Notes under the pieces: model-generated
What the model saw: the letters and a program-made list of their open reading frames with translations, nothing else
Told to the model about the DNA's origin: nothing
Database searches by the model: none
Position numbers and translations under genes: made by a program
NCBI RefSeq assembly: GCF_002803155.1
Contig: NZ_NNBP01000001.1
Span: 62,001-126,000, forward strand
Direction: 5' to 3'
Length of the DNA: 64,000 bases
Source: Streptomyces sp. CB02959
GTDB lineage: Bacteria > Actinomycetota > Actinomycetes > Streptomycetales > Streptomycetaceae
Shown: positions 43,274 through 52,652 of the stretch, piece by piece
Position numbering within the stretch: the first letter of the stretch is position 1
Layout of the letters: the number at the start of each line of letters is the position of its first letter

Positions 43274-44716
43274 TCAAGTACCGCCTCGCCGGGAACCTCC
43301 GGTCGAGTTGACCCGTCGCACCAACTCCCAGCGCGCACCGCACCTTTGAACGAATCCGAGGGCCTGGAGCTCAAAGAGCTTGCCGCGGGTGAGATCGCGG
43401 GGTGTGCCCGACTCCCGGGCCAGGTGGTCGGGATCCGCGCCGCCGCGTGCGGGGAGCGCTTCGAGTACGCGGCGGGCGACGGGGTCCAGCAGGTCGCGGG
43501 CGAGGGTCGGGCCGCGACGCTCGGGGGCGAGGTCGCCGATGCTGCCGACGAGTTCGATGACCTCGTCGGCGTCGGTGACCACCGTCGCCTCGCCGCGCAG
43601 GAGTTGGTGCACTCCGGCGGACAGTCCGCTGGTGACCGGACCTGGCATGCCCATCGTGTAGCGCCCGAGGGCCAGCGCGCGCCGTGCGGTGACCAGTGAA
43701 CCGCTGCGGAGTTCGGCTTCCACGACCACCGTGCCGCGGGTGAGGGCGGCGATGACGCGGTTGCGCTGGACGAACCGGCTGCGGGTGGGATGATCACCCG
43801 GCGGCAACTCAGCCACCACCAGCCCCTGTTCGGCGATGCGGTCGATCAACTCGGTGTGTCCGCGCGGGTAGGAGTGGTCGACTCCGGAGGCGAGTACGGC
43901 GATGGTGGGGCCGTCCGCGGCGAGTGCACCGCGGTGGGCTGCGCCGTCGATGCCGTACGCGGCTCCGGAGACGATGGTCCAGCCGCGGTCGGCGAGTCCG
44001 GCGCCGAGGGTGGTGGCGAGGTGGGCGCCGTAGTCGGTGCAGGCGCGTGCTCCGACAACAGCCACTGAGCGCAGGGCCCAGATCCGTAGGTTGGCCCGGC
44101 CGCGTACCCACAGGCCGATGGGGCGGGCGTCGCCGAGGTCGTCCAGTTGGCCGGGCCATTCGTCGTCGCCCGGGCAGAGGAAGCGGCCGCCGAGCGCGGT
44201 CACTGCGGCGAGGTCGGCGGCGGGGCGGGCCCGCGCGGCGCGCAGCCGGAGTCCCGCGATCTTGGTCGGGCTGGCGCCGACGGGCGGGGGTGCATCGTCT
44301 TGGGACAGTGCGTGCCAGAGGGCCACCGGGCCCATCTGACGTAGCCAACGGCCGGCGGTTTCGTCGCCGGGTTCGAGGATGCGGGTGAGTGCAGCGCGGG
44401 CTGCTCGTTGCGGTTCGTAGGTGTCGTGTGCCGGGTGCGCTGCGTGTGCCCGGTGGGCGGCGGGGCGTTTTCGGGCTGGGGTGGACGTTGTGGTTGGTGT
44501 GCCGGTGGGACGGCGAGGCCCCGTGAAGGCGCGGTGGGTAGGGCAGTGGCCACGGGGCTCCGCCCCCGATGCCGTGCTCGGATTCACCCCCTCTCCCGAT
44601 CCCGGGTCCGTCCCGGCTTCCGCTTCGGATCCCGGCTCCGGTCCGTGCTCCGGCCAGGGCTCCGGTTCGCGCCCCGCTCCGTGCGTGACAAAGCCCCATT
44701 CGTAGATGGTGTTCAT
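43274..44716 (-). CDS. dprA: DNA-processing protein DprA
   Basis: 480 residues. About 100 residues of low-complexity N-terminal sequence precede a helical domain and the DprA Rossmann-like core: SVAVVGARACTDYGAHLA, VSGAAYGIDGAAHRGAL, VLASGVDHSYPRGH and RFVQRNRVIAALTRGTVVVEA. A C-terminal winged helix is present. In transformable bacteria DprA loads RecA on incoming single-stranded DNA; the role in Streptomyces is unclear. Its ATG overlaps the comM stop (ATGA at 44713-44716), arguing for the long start. Confidence 0.9.
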   Translation of the reverse strand: MNTIYEWGFVTHGAGREPEPWPEHGPEPGSEAEAGTDPGSGEGVNPSTASGAEPRGHCPTHRAFTGPRRPTGTPTTTSTPARKRPAAHRAHAAHPAHDTYEPQRAARAALTRILEPGDETAGRWLRQMGPVALWHALSQDDAPPPVGASPTKIAGLRLRAARARPAADLAAVTALGGRFLCPGDDEWPGQLDDLGDARPIGLWVRGRANLRIWALRSVAVVGARACTDYGAHLATTLGAGLADRGWTIVSGAAYGIDGAAHRGALAADGPTIAVLASGVDHSYPRGHTELIDRIAEQGLVVAELPPGDHPTRSRFVQRNRVIAALTRGTVVVEAELRSGSLVTARRALALGRYTMGMPGPVTSGLSAGVHQLLRGEATVVTDADEVIELVGSIGDLAPERRGPTLARDLLDPVARRVLEALPARGGADPDHLARESGTPRDLTRGKLFELQALGFVQRCGARWELVRRVNSTGGSRRGGT

Positions 44717-46602
44717 CGTTCGCCTCGGCTCTCCACAGGGTGGACGAGCGCGACGCGTGGGCGGGGGTCCGGTGTCTTCCGGAGCGTCTCCCCCAGTCCG
44801 CTCACCGCCGGTGTTCCGGCCGTGGTCGCTGCCGTCCCCGTCCGCTCCGTCCCTGCCTCGGATTCCTCTTCCGTCCCCGCTTCCGGCGCCCCGTCGTGCC
44901 CTGCTCCCGCCCGTGCGGCGGCTCTCGCTTGTGTGCTCGGCCCCATCGGCGCGACGATGCCCGCTGCGCTCCCCGTGCCTCGGCCTCCTCCCGCTGTCGA
45001 TCCGGTCGTCACCGCGCCGCGTCGTACCCCCGTACGGAGTTCCAGGGCCCAGTTGACGTCCTCCTTCGTCGGGCGATCACGACCGGCGAGGTCGGCGGCT
45101 GTCCAGGCGACGCGGAGGACACGGTCGAGGCCGCGGGCTGTCAGGAGCCCGCATTCCAGGTCGCGTTCGGCTTGGGCGAGGGCGCCGAGTTGCACAGGCC
45201 AGCGGGTGCGCAGTTCGTGGCCCGGTACCTCGCTGTTGGTCTGCCAGGGCGTGTCGATGAGGCGGGCCGCGGCGCGTTGGCGGGCGGCGCGGACGCGTTC
45301 GGCGACGGTGGCGGTGGATTCGGCACCGCGGCCGAGTGTGATGAGTTCGGAGCGGGCGACCGGTTCCACGGCGATCCGCAGGTCCACCCGGTCCATCAAC
45401 GGCCCGGAGAGCCGGGCGCGATAGCGGCGGATCGAGGAGGGGCGGCATTCGCAGCCGCCTGCGGTGGTGCCGTGCCGCCCGCACGAGCACGGGTTGGCCG
45501 CGAGGGCGAGCAGAAAGCGGGCGGGCATCCGCATCATGCCGCCGGCGCGAGCCACGACGACGTGGCCGGATTCGAGTGGTTGGCGTAGGGCATCCAGGAC
45601 GCGTGGGCTGCATTCGGCGGCTTCGTCGAGGAAGAGCACGCCGTGGTGGGCGAGCGAGACGGCTCCTGGGCGGGGCAGGCCGGTTCCACCGCCGACCAGA
45701 GAGGCCATGGTCGCCGAGTGGTGCGGGGAGCAGTAGGTCGGGCGGTGGACCAGGGGCTGTCCTGGTGGGAGGGTACCGGCGACCGAGTGGACGGCGGTGA
45801 CCTCCAGGGATTCCTTGGGCGTCAAGGGCGGCAGCAGTCCGGGGAGCCGTTCGGCGAGCATGGTCTTGCCGGCCCCGGGTGGGCCCTTGAAAAAGATGTG
45901 GTGGCGTCCGGCGGCGGCCACTTCCAGGGCGCGCCGGGCGTTGTGCTGGCCCGCGACGTCGGCGAGGTCGGGGGTGTGGTCGCCCGGTGGCAGGCCCGCG
46001 GTGATGCCGGTGCCGGGCATGGCGAGGCCGGTCAGGAGCGGGTCGGGGCGGCCTTCGTCGAGGGGGTTCTCCTCTTCGGGGACCGGTTCGTCGGCGAGGA
46101 CGGCGATGAGTTGCCGCAGGCTGCGGACGCCGAGGACGGAGACGCTGGGGACGAGTGAGGCTTCGGCGACGGTCTGTTCCGGTACGACGACCTGGCGGTA
46201 TCCGGCATCGGCGGCGGCGAGTACGGCGGGCAGTACGCCGCGGACGGGGCGGACGCGGCCGTCGAGGCCGAGTTCGCCGATCATCATCAGGTCGGTGAGC
46301 TCGCGGGGGTCGAGTCGTTCGGCGGCGCCGAGGACGGCGCAGGCCACGGCGAGGTCGAAGCCGCTGCCGCTCTTGGGGACGGATGCGGGGCTGAGGCCGA
46401 CGGTGAGTTTCTTCTGCGGCCATTCGGCGCCGGAATTGACCAGGGCCGCGCGGACGCGGTCCTTGGACTCGACCAGGCTCTTGTCGGGGAGCCCGACGAG
46501 TGTGAACGCGGCCACGCCGGGTTCCAGGTCGGCTTGGACTTCGACGACGACTCCTTCGACGCCTACGAGCGCGACGGAGCAGGTGCGGGCGAATCCCATC
46601 AC
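44713..46602 (-). CDS. comM: YifB/ComM family Mg-chelatase-like AAA+ ATPase
   Basis: 629 residues. An N-terminal ChlI/Lon-protease-like domain ([19 protein letters not shown]) is followed by an AAA+ Mg-chelatase domain with Walker [15 protein letters not shown] near 243-256, Walker [11 protein letters not shown], and a C-terminal Mg_chelatase_C domain ([20 protein letters not shown]). ComM is a branch-migration helicase in natural transformation elsewhere. The start is GTG 46602 or ATG 46599, both overlapping the yraN stop. A C-terminal tail of about 100 residues is disordered. Confidence 0.92.
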   Translation of the reverse strand: MMGFARTCSVALVGVEGVVVEVQADLEPGVAAFTLVGLPDKSLVESKDRVRAALVNSGAEWPQKKLTVGLSPASVPKSGSGFDLAVACAVLGAAERLDPRELTDLMMIGELGLDGRVRPVRGVLPAVLAAADAGYRQVVVPEQTVAEASLVPSVSVLGVRSLRQLIAVLADEPVPEEENPLDEGRPDPLLTGLAMPGTGITAGLPPGDHTPDLADVAGQHNARRALEVAAAGRHHIFFKGPPGAGKTMLAERLPGLLPPLTPKESLEVTAVHSVAGTLPPGQPLVHRPTYCSPHHSATMASLVGGGTGLPRPGAVSLAHHGVLFLDEAAECSPRVLDALRQPLESGHVVVARAGGMMRMPARFLLALAANPCSCGRHGTTAGGCECRPSSIRRYRARLSGPLMDRVDLRIAVEPVARSELITLGRGAESTATVAERVRAARQRAAARLIDTPWQTNSEVPGHELRTRWPVQLGALAQAERDLECGLLTARGLDRVLRVAWTAADLAGRDRPTKEDVNWALELRTGVRRGAVTTGSTAGGGRGTGSAAGIVAPMGPSTQARAAARAGAGHDGAPEAGTEEESEAGTERTGTAATTAGTPAVSGLGETLRKTPDPRPRVALVHPVESRGER

Positions 46603-47420
46603 GCCACCCCCTTTGCGTGTTCGACCACGGGGGCGCCGCGGGCGGGCAGCAGGACGCCGATGACGTCGATGCGGACGCCGCCGGGCGGTGGCCCGCCGTG
46701 CCGTTCCAGCCAGCGTTCGGCGAGGAGGCGCAGCCGGGCGGTCTTCTCGGCTCGGACTGCCGCCATGGGGTGTTCGTACCAGCCTGCTCGGCGGGTCTTG
46801 ACCTCGCAGACGACCAGGGTGTCGCCGTCGGCGGCGACGATGTCGATTTCTCCGTCGCGGCAGCGCCAGTTGCGGTGGAGGATCCTCATCCCGGCTTCGG
46901 TGAGCCGTCGAACGGCCAGGTCCTCGCCGTAGCGGCCGAGGGCGTTGCGGGATGTCGCGGGTGGGGCGGGGTGCCGTGTTTTCGCTGGTTGTGCTGTTGG
47001 GGTAGGCCGCGCCGCGCCCGCCCTGCGCGCGGCTCGTGGAGGCCCCTCGGCCACCGTCGGGGGCCGGTCCCCGGGCCGCCTTCCCCGCCTACGGTTCCCC
47101 GCCCCGGGCCCACTGCTCATGGCCCCGACATCACCGCCCGCGGCCCGTGGACCACGGCGCTCGGTCCCCGGCTCACGATTCTCGGCCCGTGGCCCAAGGC
47201 TCTCCGCCCCCGGCTCACGGTTCTCGGCCCGTGAGCCACGGCTCTCGGCTTCCGGTCCACGGTGCGGGGCCTCTGCCCCACGGGCGCCCCTGCCTGACCC
47301 GGGGTTCCGCTCCCCTGCCCCGCCTTTGCGGTTCGTGCGGGTGGGGTCGCCGTCGTCCGGCGCGTGCTTCCCGGTGCGTGCTGCGTCCACGGCCTGGCGG
47401 CTGGTGTGTGTGGCGTTCAT
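46599..47420 (-). CDS. YraN/UPF0102 family nuclease-fold protein with long repetitive N-terminus
   Basis: 273 residues from ATG 47418-47420. The UPF0102 domain is the C-terminal 120 residues: [46 protein letters not shown], and the Asp/Glu-x-Lys nuclease-like core. The first 150 residues are Arg/Gly/Pro/Glu-rich with a 14-residue repeat encoded by 42-bp DNA repeats (about 47140-47270). A start downstream near the domain is possible. Forms a coupled block with comM and dprA. Confidence 0.85.
   Translation of the reverse strand: MNATHTSRQAVDAARTGKHAPDDGDPTRTNRKGGAGERNPGSGRGARGAEAPHRGPEAESRGSRAENREPGAESLGPRAENREPGTERRGPRAAGGDVGAMSSGPGAGNRRRGRRPGDRPPTVAEGPPRAARRAGAARPTPTAQPAKTRHPAPPATSRNALGRYGEDLAVRRLTEAGMRILHRNWRCRDGEIDIVAADGDTLVVCEVKTRRAGWYEHPMAAVRAEKTARLRLLAERWLERHGGPPPGGVRIDVIGVLLPARGAPVVEHAKGVA
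47140..47270. repeat. 42-bp tandem repeat in the yraN 5' coding region
   Basis: Two clear copies of a 42-bp unit (ggctcacg at 47170 and again at 47212, followed by ttctcggcccgtg) with degenerate copies on both sides. In frame they encode the [12 protein letters not shown] repeats of the YraN N-terminus. Because 42 is a multiple of 3, copy-number change would keep the frame. Confidence 0.75.
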
Positions 47421-47468
47421 GCGGTACCACCTCCGGCACCGACTCTGACGCCCCCGCACAGATCTATT

Positions 47469-47522
47469 GGATCTTGGTGGATAACCGCTTGGTTGTGGAT
47501 AACTCCGTCACCCGTCAGGGCG
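47469..47522 (-). repeat. DnaA-box element, copy B (upstream of yraN)
   Basis: On the minus strand: ctgacgggtgacg, gttatccacaa (perfect DnaA box at 47494-47502), aagcgg, ttatccacc, then accaagatcc (47469-47478). It matches copy A (39782-39846) in sequence blocks and in order, and lies about 75 bp upstream of the yraN start in the gene's orientation. Confidence 0.7.
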
Positions 47523-47593
47523 ACGCACAACACCGTCCGGGCAGCCGCCAGTGACAGCGGCCCGGACGCCGACGACCGGCCCGCAGAAGATCC

Positions 47594-47902
47594 TCAGCTA
47601 CCCGGAAGATCCAGATCGCTCTTGTTCAGCTCTTCGATGTTCACGTCCTTGAACGTGAGCACTCTCACCTGCTTGACGAACCGGGCTGGCCGGTACATGT
47701 CCCAGACCCAAGCGTCGGCCATCGAGACCTCGAAGAACACTTCACCCTGGACCGAGTGCACCTGCATCTCGTAGTCATTGGTGAGGTAGAAGCGACGCTC
47801 GGTCTCGATCACGTATTTGAACAGCCCGACGACGTCGCGGTACTCCCGGTAGAGCTTCAGCTCCATCTCGGTCTCGTACTTTTCGAGGTCCTCGGCGCTC
47901 AT
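47594..47902 (-). CDS. DUF2469 domain protein
   Basis: 102-residue acidic protein matching the actinobacterial DUF2469 family across its length (MSAEDLEKYETEMELKLYRE, VIETERRFYLTNDYEMQVH, MADAWVWDMYRPARFVKQ). Highly conserved in actinobacteria in this neighbourhood; function unknown. It starts with ATG 47900-47902 and is followed by yraN after 173 bp containing DnaA-box element B. Confidence 0.93.
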   Translation of the reverse strand: MSAEDLEKYETEMELKLYREYRDVVGLFKYVIETERRFYLTNDYEMQVHSVQGEVFFEVSMADAWVWDMYRPARFVKQVRVLTFKDVNIEELNKSDLDLPGS

Positions 47903-47940
47903 GGCAGATCCCCTTCAGCCGTGCGTCCCCCTATTGTGCG

Positions 47941-48588
47941 TCAGACCCTCTCGGTCTCCAGGAGCACCGGCGCACTAGGGGGCCCTACGTCGAGCAGTGT
48001 GCGCAGCAGCTCGGCGAGTCTGGTCGGATACACCGTCTCATGCGACGCCGACAGTTCCTCCGAGGTCCACCACTTCAGTCCCGAGACGCTGCGTCGTTCC
48101 AGGTCCGTGTGACCGGCGGTGTCGGTGGCGGTCCGGTCCGTCCGGGCCAGGTAGTACCACTCGTCCTGCTCCCAGCGTCGCCCGTCGAAAGGGAAGGCGC
48201 AGCGGCGCTTCCACAGGAGGGGACCGAGGGTGGCCCCGGTGATGCCGGTCTCCTCGGCGAGTTCGCGCAGGGCGGCGTCTTCTCGGGTCTCGGTGCCCTC
48301 CAAACCGCCGCCGGGGGTGAACCACCAGGTTTCGGCCGGACGGTCCGGTTCGAAGCCGTGCAGCAGCAGGATCCGGTCATCCGGGTCGAGCAGCACGACC
48401 CGGGACACCTTGCGCACCGCCGTGGTCTGCCCGGCCACCGCGGCCGGCACGGTCACAGCGCTCACCTGGACCGCAGCGGCCTCGCCGGCACCCTGGCCCA
48501 CAACCTCGCCGCCACCCTCAGACTGCCCCCGTCCCCGCCCGCCTTCCTGCCACGACTCCTGCCGATGCTCCCGCTCACCCACGTCCAC
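47941..48588 (-). CDS. NUDIX hydrolase
   Basis: About 215 residues from GTG 48586-48588 (GGAAGGGG upstream; overlaps the sipZ end by 14 bp). The NUDIX box is complete: GGLEGTETREDAALRELAEE then TG, i.e. GX5EX7REUXEEXGU. The preceding GFEPDRPAETWWFTPGG is typical. It hydrolyses a nucleoside-diphosphate-linked substrate, not identifiable here. The first 55 residues are low complexity. Co-transcribed with sipZ. Confidence 0.88.
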   Translation of the reverse strand: MDVGEREHRQESWQEGGRGRGQSEGGGEVVGQGAGEAAAVQVSAVTVPAAVAGQTTAVRKVSRVVLLDPDDRILLLHGFEPDRPAETWWFTPGGGLEGTETREDAALRELAEETGITGATLGPLLWKRRCAFPFDGRRWEQDEWYYLARTDRTATDTAGHTDLERRSVSGLKWWTSEELSASHETVYPTRLAELLRTLLDVGPPSAPVLLETERV

Positions 48589-49303
48589 GCCCCTTCCGCC
48601 GTGCGATCGGCCCGTAGGCCGCGCCCCCCAGGATGAGTACAGCACCGGCGACGACCGCGAGGACGAGGGGCTGGAGCGGTCCCGGCTGCGAGGTACCGCC
48701 GGGGAGCGCGGCGAAGCTCGCGGGGCGCTGGAGCATGCCGACGCCGTCGAGCGGCCAGGCGCGGGCGTCGACCCGGGCGGCGACGGCGTTGCGCGGTACG
48801 GAGCCGTGGTCGCCGTCGGTGAGGTGGACGCGGGAGTCGAGGGAGTCGTTGCGGTGATCGCCGAGGAGGAAGAGCTGGCCGGTGGGGACGGCGGCCTTGA
48901 AGCCGATGGGCGAGGCGGGGCCTTCGCTGTGGAGGTACGGCTCCTCGATGGGGATTCCGTTGACCGTCAGCAGGCCCTTCTTGGTGCAGCAGGCGACCGT
49001 GTCGCCGCCGACGCCGACGACCCGCTTGACCATCGGCAGGTCGCCCCAGGTGGCGTCCTTGAAGACGACGATGTCGCCGCGGCGTATCTCGGAGCCGCTC
49101 ACCTTCTCCGCCATGACCCGGGCGCCCGCGGCGATGGTGGGCGACATGGAGTCGGTCGGCACCGTGTACGGGCGGTAGAGCAGCGCTCCCCAGACGAATC
49201 CGCCGAGGAACAGCACACAGCCGACGGCCACGGCCAGACCGGACAGAACACTGCCCGTGGTCCGGCCGCGGCCGTCCGTCATACGTTCCGTACTGCTGCT
49301 CAT
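48575..49303 (-). CDS. sipZ: type I signal peptidase (fourth of four)
   Basis: 242 residues. N-terminal membrane anchor (VLSGLAVAVGCVLFLGGFVWG), catalytic Ser in TDSMSPT, catalytic Lys in MVKRVVGVGGD, box E GDHRNDSLDSR, and a C-terminal membrane segment (LVLAVVAGAVLILGG). It cleaves signal peptides from Sec/Tat-exported proteins. Separated by 54 bp from sipY; the NUDIX gene follows with overlap, matching the S. lividans layout in which sipZ heads a separate operon. Confidence 0.92.
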   Translation of the reverse strand: MSSSTERMTDGRGRTTGSVLSGLAVAVGCVLFLGGFVWGALLYRPYTVPTDSMSPTIAAGARVMAEKVSGSEIRRGDIVVFKDATWGDLPMVKRVVGVGGDTVACCTKKGLLTVNGIPIEEPYLHSEGPASPIGFKAAVPTGQLFLLGDHRNDSLDSRVHLTDGDHGSVPRNAVAARVDARAWPLDGVGMLQRPASFAALPGGTSQPGPLQPLVLAVVAGAVLILGGAAYGPIARRKGRGRG

Positions 49304-49357
49304 CCCAGCGCTCCCGCCCCGCGGGACGGGCCCGCGTCGAAGATCCGGGACGGCACC

Positions 49358-50329
49358 TTACCTGGGGTTACGCGCTGCGGTCAGCCTCCGGCGACGCCAG
49401 ATCACGAGCGGGGCCGCGCCGACCAGGCCCAGTGCGGCCGGGGCCGTCCCCATCGCCTTGTTGATGCCGGGCTGGTCGAAGGTGTCCGGTACGGGGAGGG
49501 TCGACCAGCGGTTGATCGGCCAGGCGATGGTGAAGGCGCGGCCGACGACCTCGTCCTCGGAGACCGTGCCGTTGCCCGGGAGGTTCTGGTGGTACCGGGA
49601 GTCGAGGGAGTCGTCCCGGTGGTCGCCCATCACCCAGATCCGCCCCTTGGGGACGTGGATCGGGCCGAACGGGCGGTCGCCGCAGGCGGTGGCGCCGGGG
49701 AAGACGTAGGAATCTTCCTTGAGGGCCTTGCCGTTGACCTTGACGGGGCCGGTGCCCTGGCATTCGACGGTGTCGCCGCCGACCGCGATGACCCGCTTGA
49801 TCAGGTCCTTCTCCTCGGCCGAGGGCATCAGGCCGATGAAGCTGAGGACCTTCTGGACGGGGTTGGGCTGCGGGGTGGGCGTCTCGTTGAGCCAGCCGCC
49901 CGGGTCGTGGAAGACGACGACCTCGCCGCGCTGCGGCTTGGCGCCGAACCACGGCGTCAGCTTGTCGACCAGCACCCGGTCCCCGCGCTGGAGGGTGTCC
50001 TGCATGGAGTCGGACGGGATGGAGAACGCCTGCACCAGGAACGTCTTGATCAGCAGGGCGAGGAGCAGGGCGATGCCGATGAGGATCGGCAGTTCCTTCC
50101 AGAAGGCACGCGGCTTCTTGCCTTTGGTCACGCTGCCGGTCGCCTCCTCGTCGGCTGCTGCGTCCGACGGCTTCGATAGATCGGTGCGCGGCCGGCCGGG
50201 TGCGGACCCGTCCGGCTGCGCCTGTGGCTGGTGTACGGAACTCGTCGCCTGCCGCGCGGACTCACCGCGCCCCGCGGGCTCTTCGGGCTCTTCGGTTCCG
50301 GACCGCGCGCCGACCGCCAAGTCCCCCAC
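49358..50329 (-). CDS. sipY: type I signal peptidase (third of four)
   Basis: 323 residues from GTG 50327-50329. A hydrophilic 75-residue N-terminus, anchor LPILIGIALLLALLIKTFLV, Ser in IPSDSMQDTL, Lys in LIKRVIAVGGDT, GDHRDDSLDSR, and a C-terminal membrane segment. Its first 22 codons overlap the end of sipX by 68 bp. Paralogue of its three neighbours. Part of the sipW-X-Y group. Confidence 0.92.
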   Translation of the reverse strand: MGDLAVGARSGTEEPEEPAGRGESARQATSSVHQPQAQPDGSAPGRPRTDLSKPSDAAADEEATGSVTKGKKPRAFWKELPILIGIALLLALLIKTFLVQAFSIPSDSMQDTLQRGDRVLVDKLTPWFGAKPQRGEVVVFHDPGGWLNETPTPQPNPVQKVLSFIGLMPSAEEKDLIKRVIAVGGDTVECQGTGPVKVNGKALKEDSYVFPGATACGDRPFGPIHVPKGRIWVMGDHRDDSLDSRYHQNLPGNGTVSEDEVVGRAFTIAWPINRWSTLPVPDTFDQPGINKAMGTAPAALGLVGAAPLVIWRRRRLTAARNPR

Positions 50330-51317
50330 ATCTGCTCCTCACTCCGCGCTCTCGCCCGCCCGTCAACCGGTGCAGGCCCACCACTCCCATAACGAGCGGG
50401 AGTTCCGCAGGGGTCGGGAGTACGGTCAAACTCTCGGATGACACCCTATGCGCTGCACCCGCCGCCGACGCCTTCGCGCCCGGCGCGTCGCGCACGGTGG
50501 CGAAGGTGTCGGGCTCCTTGAGGAACTGCCAGTGGCTGAACGGCCAGGCGATGAGCACGGCCCGGCCCACGACGTTGTCCTCCGAGACCGTGCCGCGGTA
50601 CGGCTCGTCCAGGTGGTAGCGCGAGTCCGCCGAGTTGGAGCGGTGGTCGCCCATGACGAAGATCCGTCCGGTGGGGACGTTCACCGTGAACTTCAGCTCG
50701 GAGGGCGGGTTTCCGGGGTGCACGTACGGCTCGGTGAGCGGGGTGCCGTTGACCGTGACCCGGCCCTTGGTGTCGCAGCAGCGGACGGTGTCGCCGCCGA
50801 CCGCCACCACACGCTTGATCAGGTCCTGCTCGTTGGCGGACGGCAGCAGCCCGATGAAGGTCAGGACGTCGTTGATCGGGCCGGAGCCCCCGGTGGACTG
50901 GTTCTGCTCGCCCTTGAGCCAGCCGCCGGGGTCCTTGAAGACGACGACGTCACCGCGGTGCGGCTTGGCGCCGAACCACGGGGTGAGCTTGTCGACCAGC
51001 ACCCGGTCGCCGATCTTGATGGTCTGTTCCATGGAGCCGGACGGGATCACGAACGCCTGGACCAGGAAGGTCTTCAGGACCAGCGCGATGGCCAGCGCCA
51101 CCCCGACGAGGATCGGGATTTCCTTGAGGTAGGAGCGGCGTCTGCGGCGCTTGATGCGCTGGGCCTGGCGGCGCCGCTCGGCCCGCCCACCGGTCGCCGG
51201 CCGGGAGCCCTGCGCACCGTCGGCCTCTTCTGCCTCTTCTGCCCCACCGGTGCCGGCGTACGTCCCGTCGTCGGGAGTGTCCTCGCGCCCGTGGCGGGGG
51301 CGTCCACGGTTACCCAC
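50262..51317 (-). CDS. sipX: type I signal peptidase (second of four)
   Basis: 351 residues from GTG 51315-51317. Charged N-terminus, anchor IPILVGVALAIALVLKTFLV, Ser in IPSGSMEQTI, Lys in LIKRVVAVGGDT, GDHRSNSADSR. Near the C-terminus is a membrane segment (LPLVMGVVGL), then an Arg-rich tail of about 35 residues that is encoded in the overlap with sipY. Starts eight bases inside sipW. Confidence 0.92.
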   Translation of the reverse strand: MGNRGRPRHGREDTPDDGTYAGTGGAEEAEEADGAQGSRPATGGRAERRRQAQRIKRRRRRSYLKEIPILVGVALAIALVLKTFLVQAFVIPSGSMEQTIKIGDRVLVDKLTPWFGAKPHRGDVVVFKDPGGWLKGEQNQSTGGSGPINDVLTFIGLLPSANEQDLIKRVVAVGGDTVRCCDTKGRVTVNGTPLTEPYVHPGNPPSELKFTVNVPTGRIFVMGDHRSNSADSRYHLDEPYRGTVSEDNVVGRAVLIAWPFSHWQFLKEPDTFATVRDAPGAKASAAGAAHRVSSESLTVLPTPAELPLVMGVVGLHRLTGGRERGVRSRCGGLGGRRAVRNRRARRARGAR

Positions 51318-52074
51318 GGGGGCCTGCCGGTGCCGGTATACGGGCGAGGGCTCCGGGGGTGCTGATGGTGCTCCAGCGGTCGAACGGCCAACTGATCAGG
51401 TCGGCGCGGCCGATGACCCGGTCGACCGGGACGGTCCCACCACCGGGCTCACCGAGGTGGTCGCGGGAGTCGCTGGACCGGGCGCGGTGGTCCCCCATGA
51501 CCCAGAGCCGGCCCTTCGGCACCACGATGTCGAAGGGGACGGCGGAGGGCGCGTCCCCGGGATGGAGATAACCCTCGGTCACCGGCACTCCGTTCACGTT
51601 GATCCGCCCCTGTTTGTCGCAGCAGGTCACATGGTCCCCGCCGACGCCGATGACGCGCTTGACGTAGTCGGTGTCGTCGGACCGGGCCAGGCCCAGTGCC
51701 GCGCCGGCTTTGCGCAGCAGTCCCGTGACGGGATTCTCCCCCTGCTCCCTGTGAACGAAAGATCCCGTGCCGTCGAAGACGACGACGTCGCCCCGCTGCG
51801 GGGTGGCGCCGAAGCGGTACGCCAGCTTGTTCACCAGGACCCGGTCACCGACCCGCAGGGTGTTCTCCATGGAAGTGCTGGGGATCAGGAACGGCTGCGC
51901 CACGAAGGTGCTGAGCAGGAACAGGAAGGCCAGACAGAGCACGAAGAGGGTGACCGGCCGGTACCGCAGCTGCGCCACCACAGCCCGGAAACGCGCGGAG
52001 CGCGACCGCCGTTCCGACCCCTGTGCGGGGTCGGAAGCGGGGTCGCGCTCCGTGAGTTGTGCGTCGGTGTCCAT
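51310..52074 (-). CDS. sipW: type I signal peptidase (first of four)
   Basis: 254 residues. Anchor VTLFVLCLAFLFLLSTFVAQ, Ser in IPSTSMENTL, Lys in YVKRVIGVGGDH, GDHRARSSDSRDH. It lacks the C-terminal membrane segment found in the other three and so has the classical Gram-positive topology. First of the coupled sipW-sipX-sipY set; follows rplS after 96 bp. Confidence 0.92.
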   Translation of the reverse strand: MDTDAQLTERDPASDPAQGSERRSRSARFRAVVAQLRYRPVTLFVLCLAFLFLLSTFVAQPFLIPSTSMENTLRVGDRVLVNKLAYRFGATPQRGDVVVFDGTGSFVHREQGENPVTGLLRKAGAALGLARSDDTDYVKRVIGVGGDHVTCCDKQGRINVNGVPVTEGYLHPGDAPSAVPFDIVVPKGRLWVMGDHRARSSDSRDHLGEPGGGTVPVDRVIGRADLISWPFDRWSTISTPGALARIPAPAGPRG

Positions 52075-52170
52075 GGGGCCCAGAGCCTATCCGGCCGGGC
52101 CCGGACGCCGGTCGCCAGCGTGGCCTCGCGGTGCACCGGGGCGGTTTCCCGCGGCCCGGTGCGGCGCGGC

Positions 52171-52518
52171 TCAGCGCTCGCGCTTCTCCTTGATCTTGGC
52201 GGCCTTGCCGCGCAGCTCGCGGAGGTAGTACAGCTTGGCGCGACGGACGTCACCGCGGGTGACGACCTCGATCTTCTCGACGATCGGGGTGTGCACGGGG
52301 AAGGTGCGCTCCACGCCGACCGAGAAGCTGACCTTGCGGACCGAGAAGGTCTCGCGCACGCCGGAGCCCTGGCGGCGGATGACAACGCCCTTGAACTGCT
52401 GCACACGGGAGCGGTTGCCCTCGATGACGCGGACGTGGACGTTGACGGTGTCACCCGGGCGGAAGGCCGGGATGTCGCTGCGCAGCGCTGCGGAGTCGAC
52501 GGAGTCGAGAAGGTTCAT
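52171..52518 (-). CDS. rplS: 50S ribosomal protein L19
   Basis: 115 residues, full length. [57 protein letters not shown] and [20 protein letters not shown] are diagnostic. It sits at the 30S-50S interface. Last gene of the rpsP-khpA-rimM-trmD-rplS run; a small hairpin lies in its leader. Confidence 0.97.
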   Translation of the reverse strand: MNLLDSVDSAALRSDIPAFRPGDTVNVHVRVIEGNRSRVQQFKGVVIRRQGSGVRETFSVRKVSFSVGVERTFPVHTPIVEKIEVVTRGDVRRAKLYYLRELRGKAAKIKEKRER

Positions 52519-52534
52519 GACCCACTGCTTTCTT

Positions 52535-52558
52535 CGCTGATGCCACAGGTCATCAGCG
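52535..52558 (-). promoter_or_regulatory. small hairpin in the rplS leader
   Basis: Perfect 8-bp stem cgctgatg (52535-52542) / catcagcg (52551-52558) 17 bases before the rplS ATG, within the 134-bp trmD-rplS gap. Could be a protein-binding leader element or a weak attenuator. Confidence 0.45.
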
Positions 52559-52652
52559 GAATCATCGGAAAAGTTGGTTCGCTGTCGGAGTCGCCGGGCG
52601 GACGTCGTTCCCCCTGTGGCAGGGGCGCACGCCGGACGCAGTCAGCAGCGGC

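Noticed and set aside
43274..47420. DprA-ComM-YraN as a novel defence or competence island
   Set aside because: This is the conserved actinobacterial arrangement beside whiG; no uptake-pilus or effector genes adjoin.
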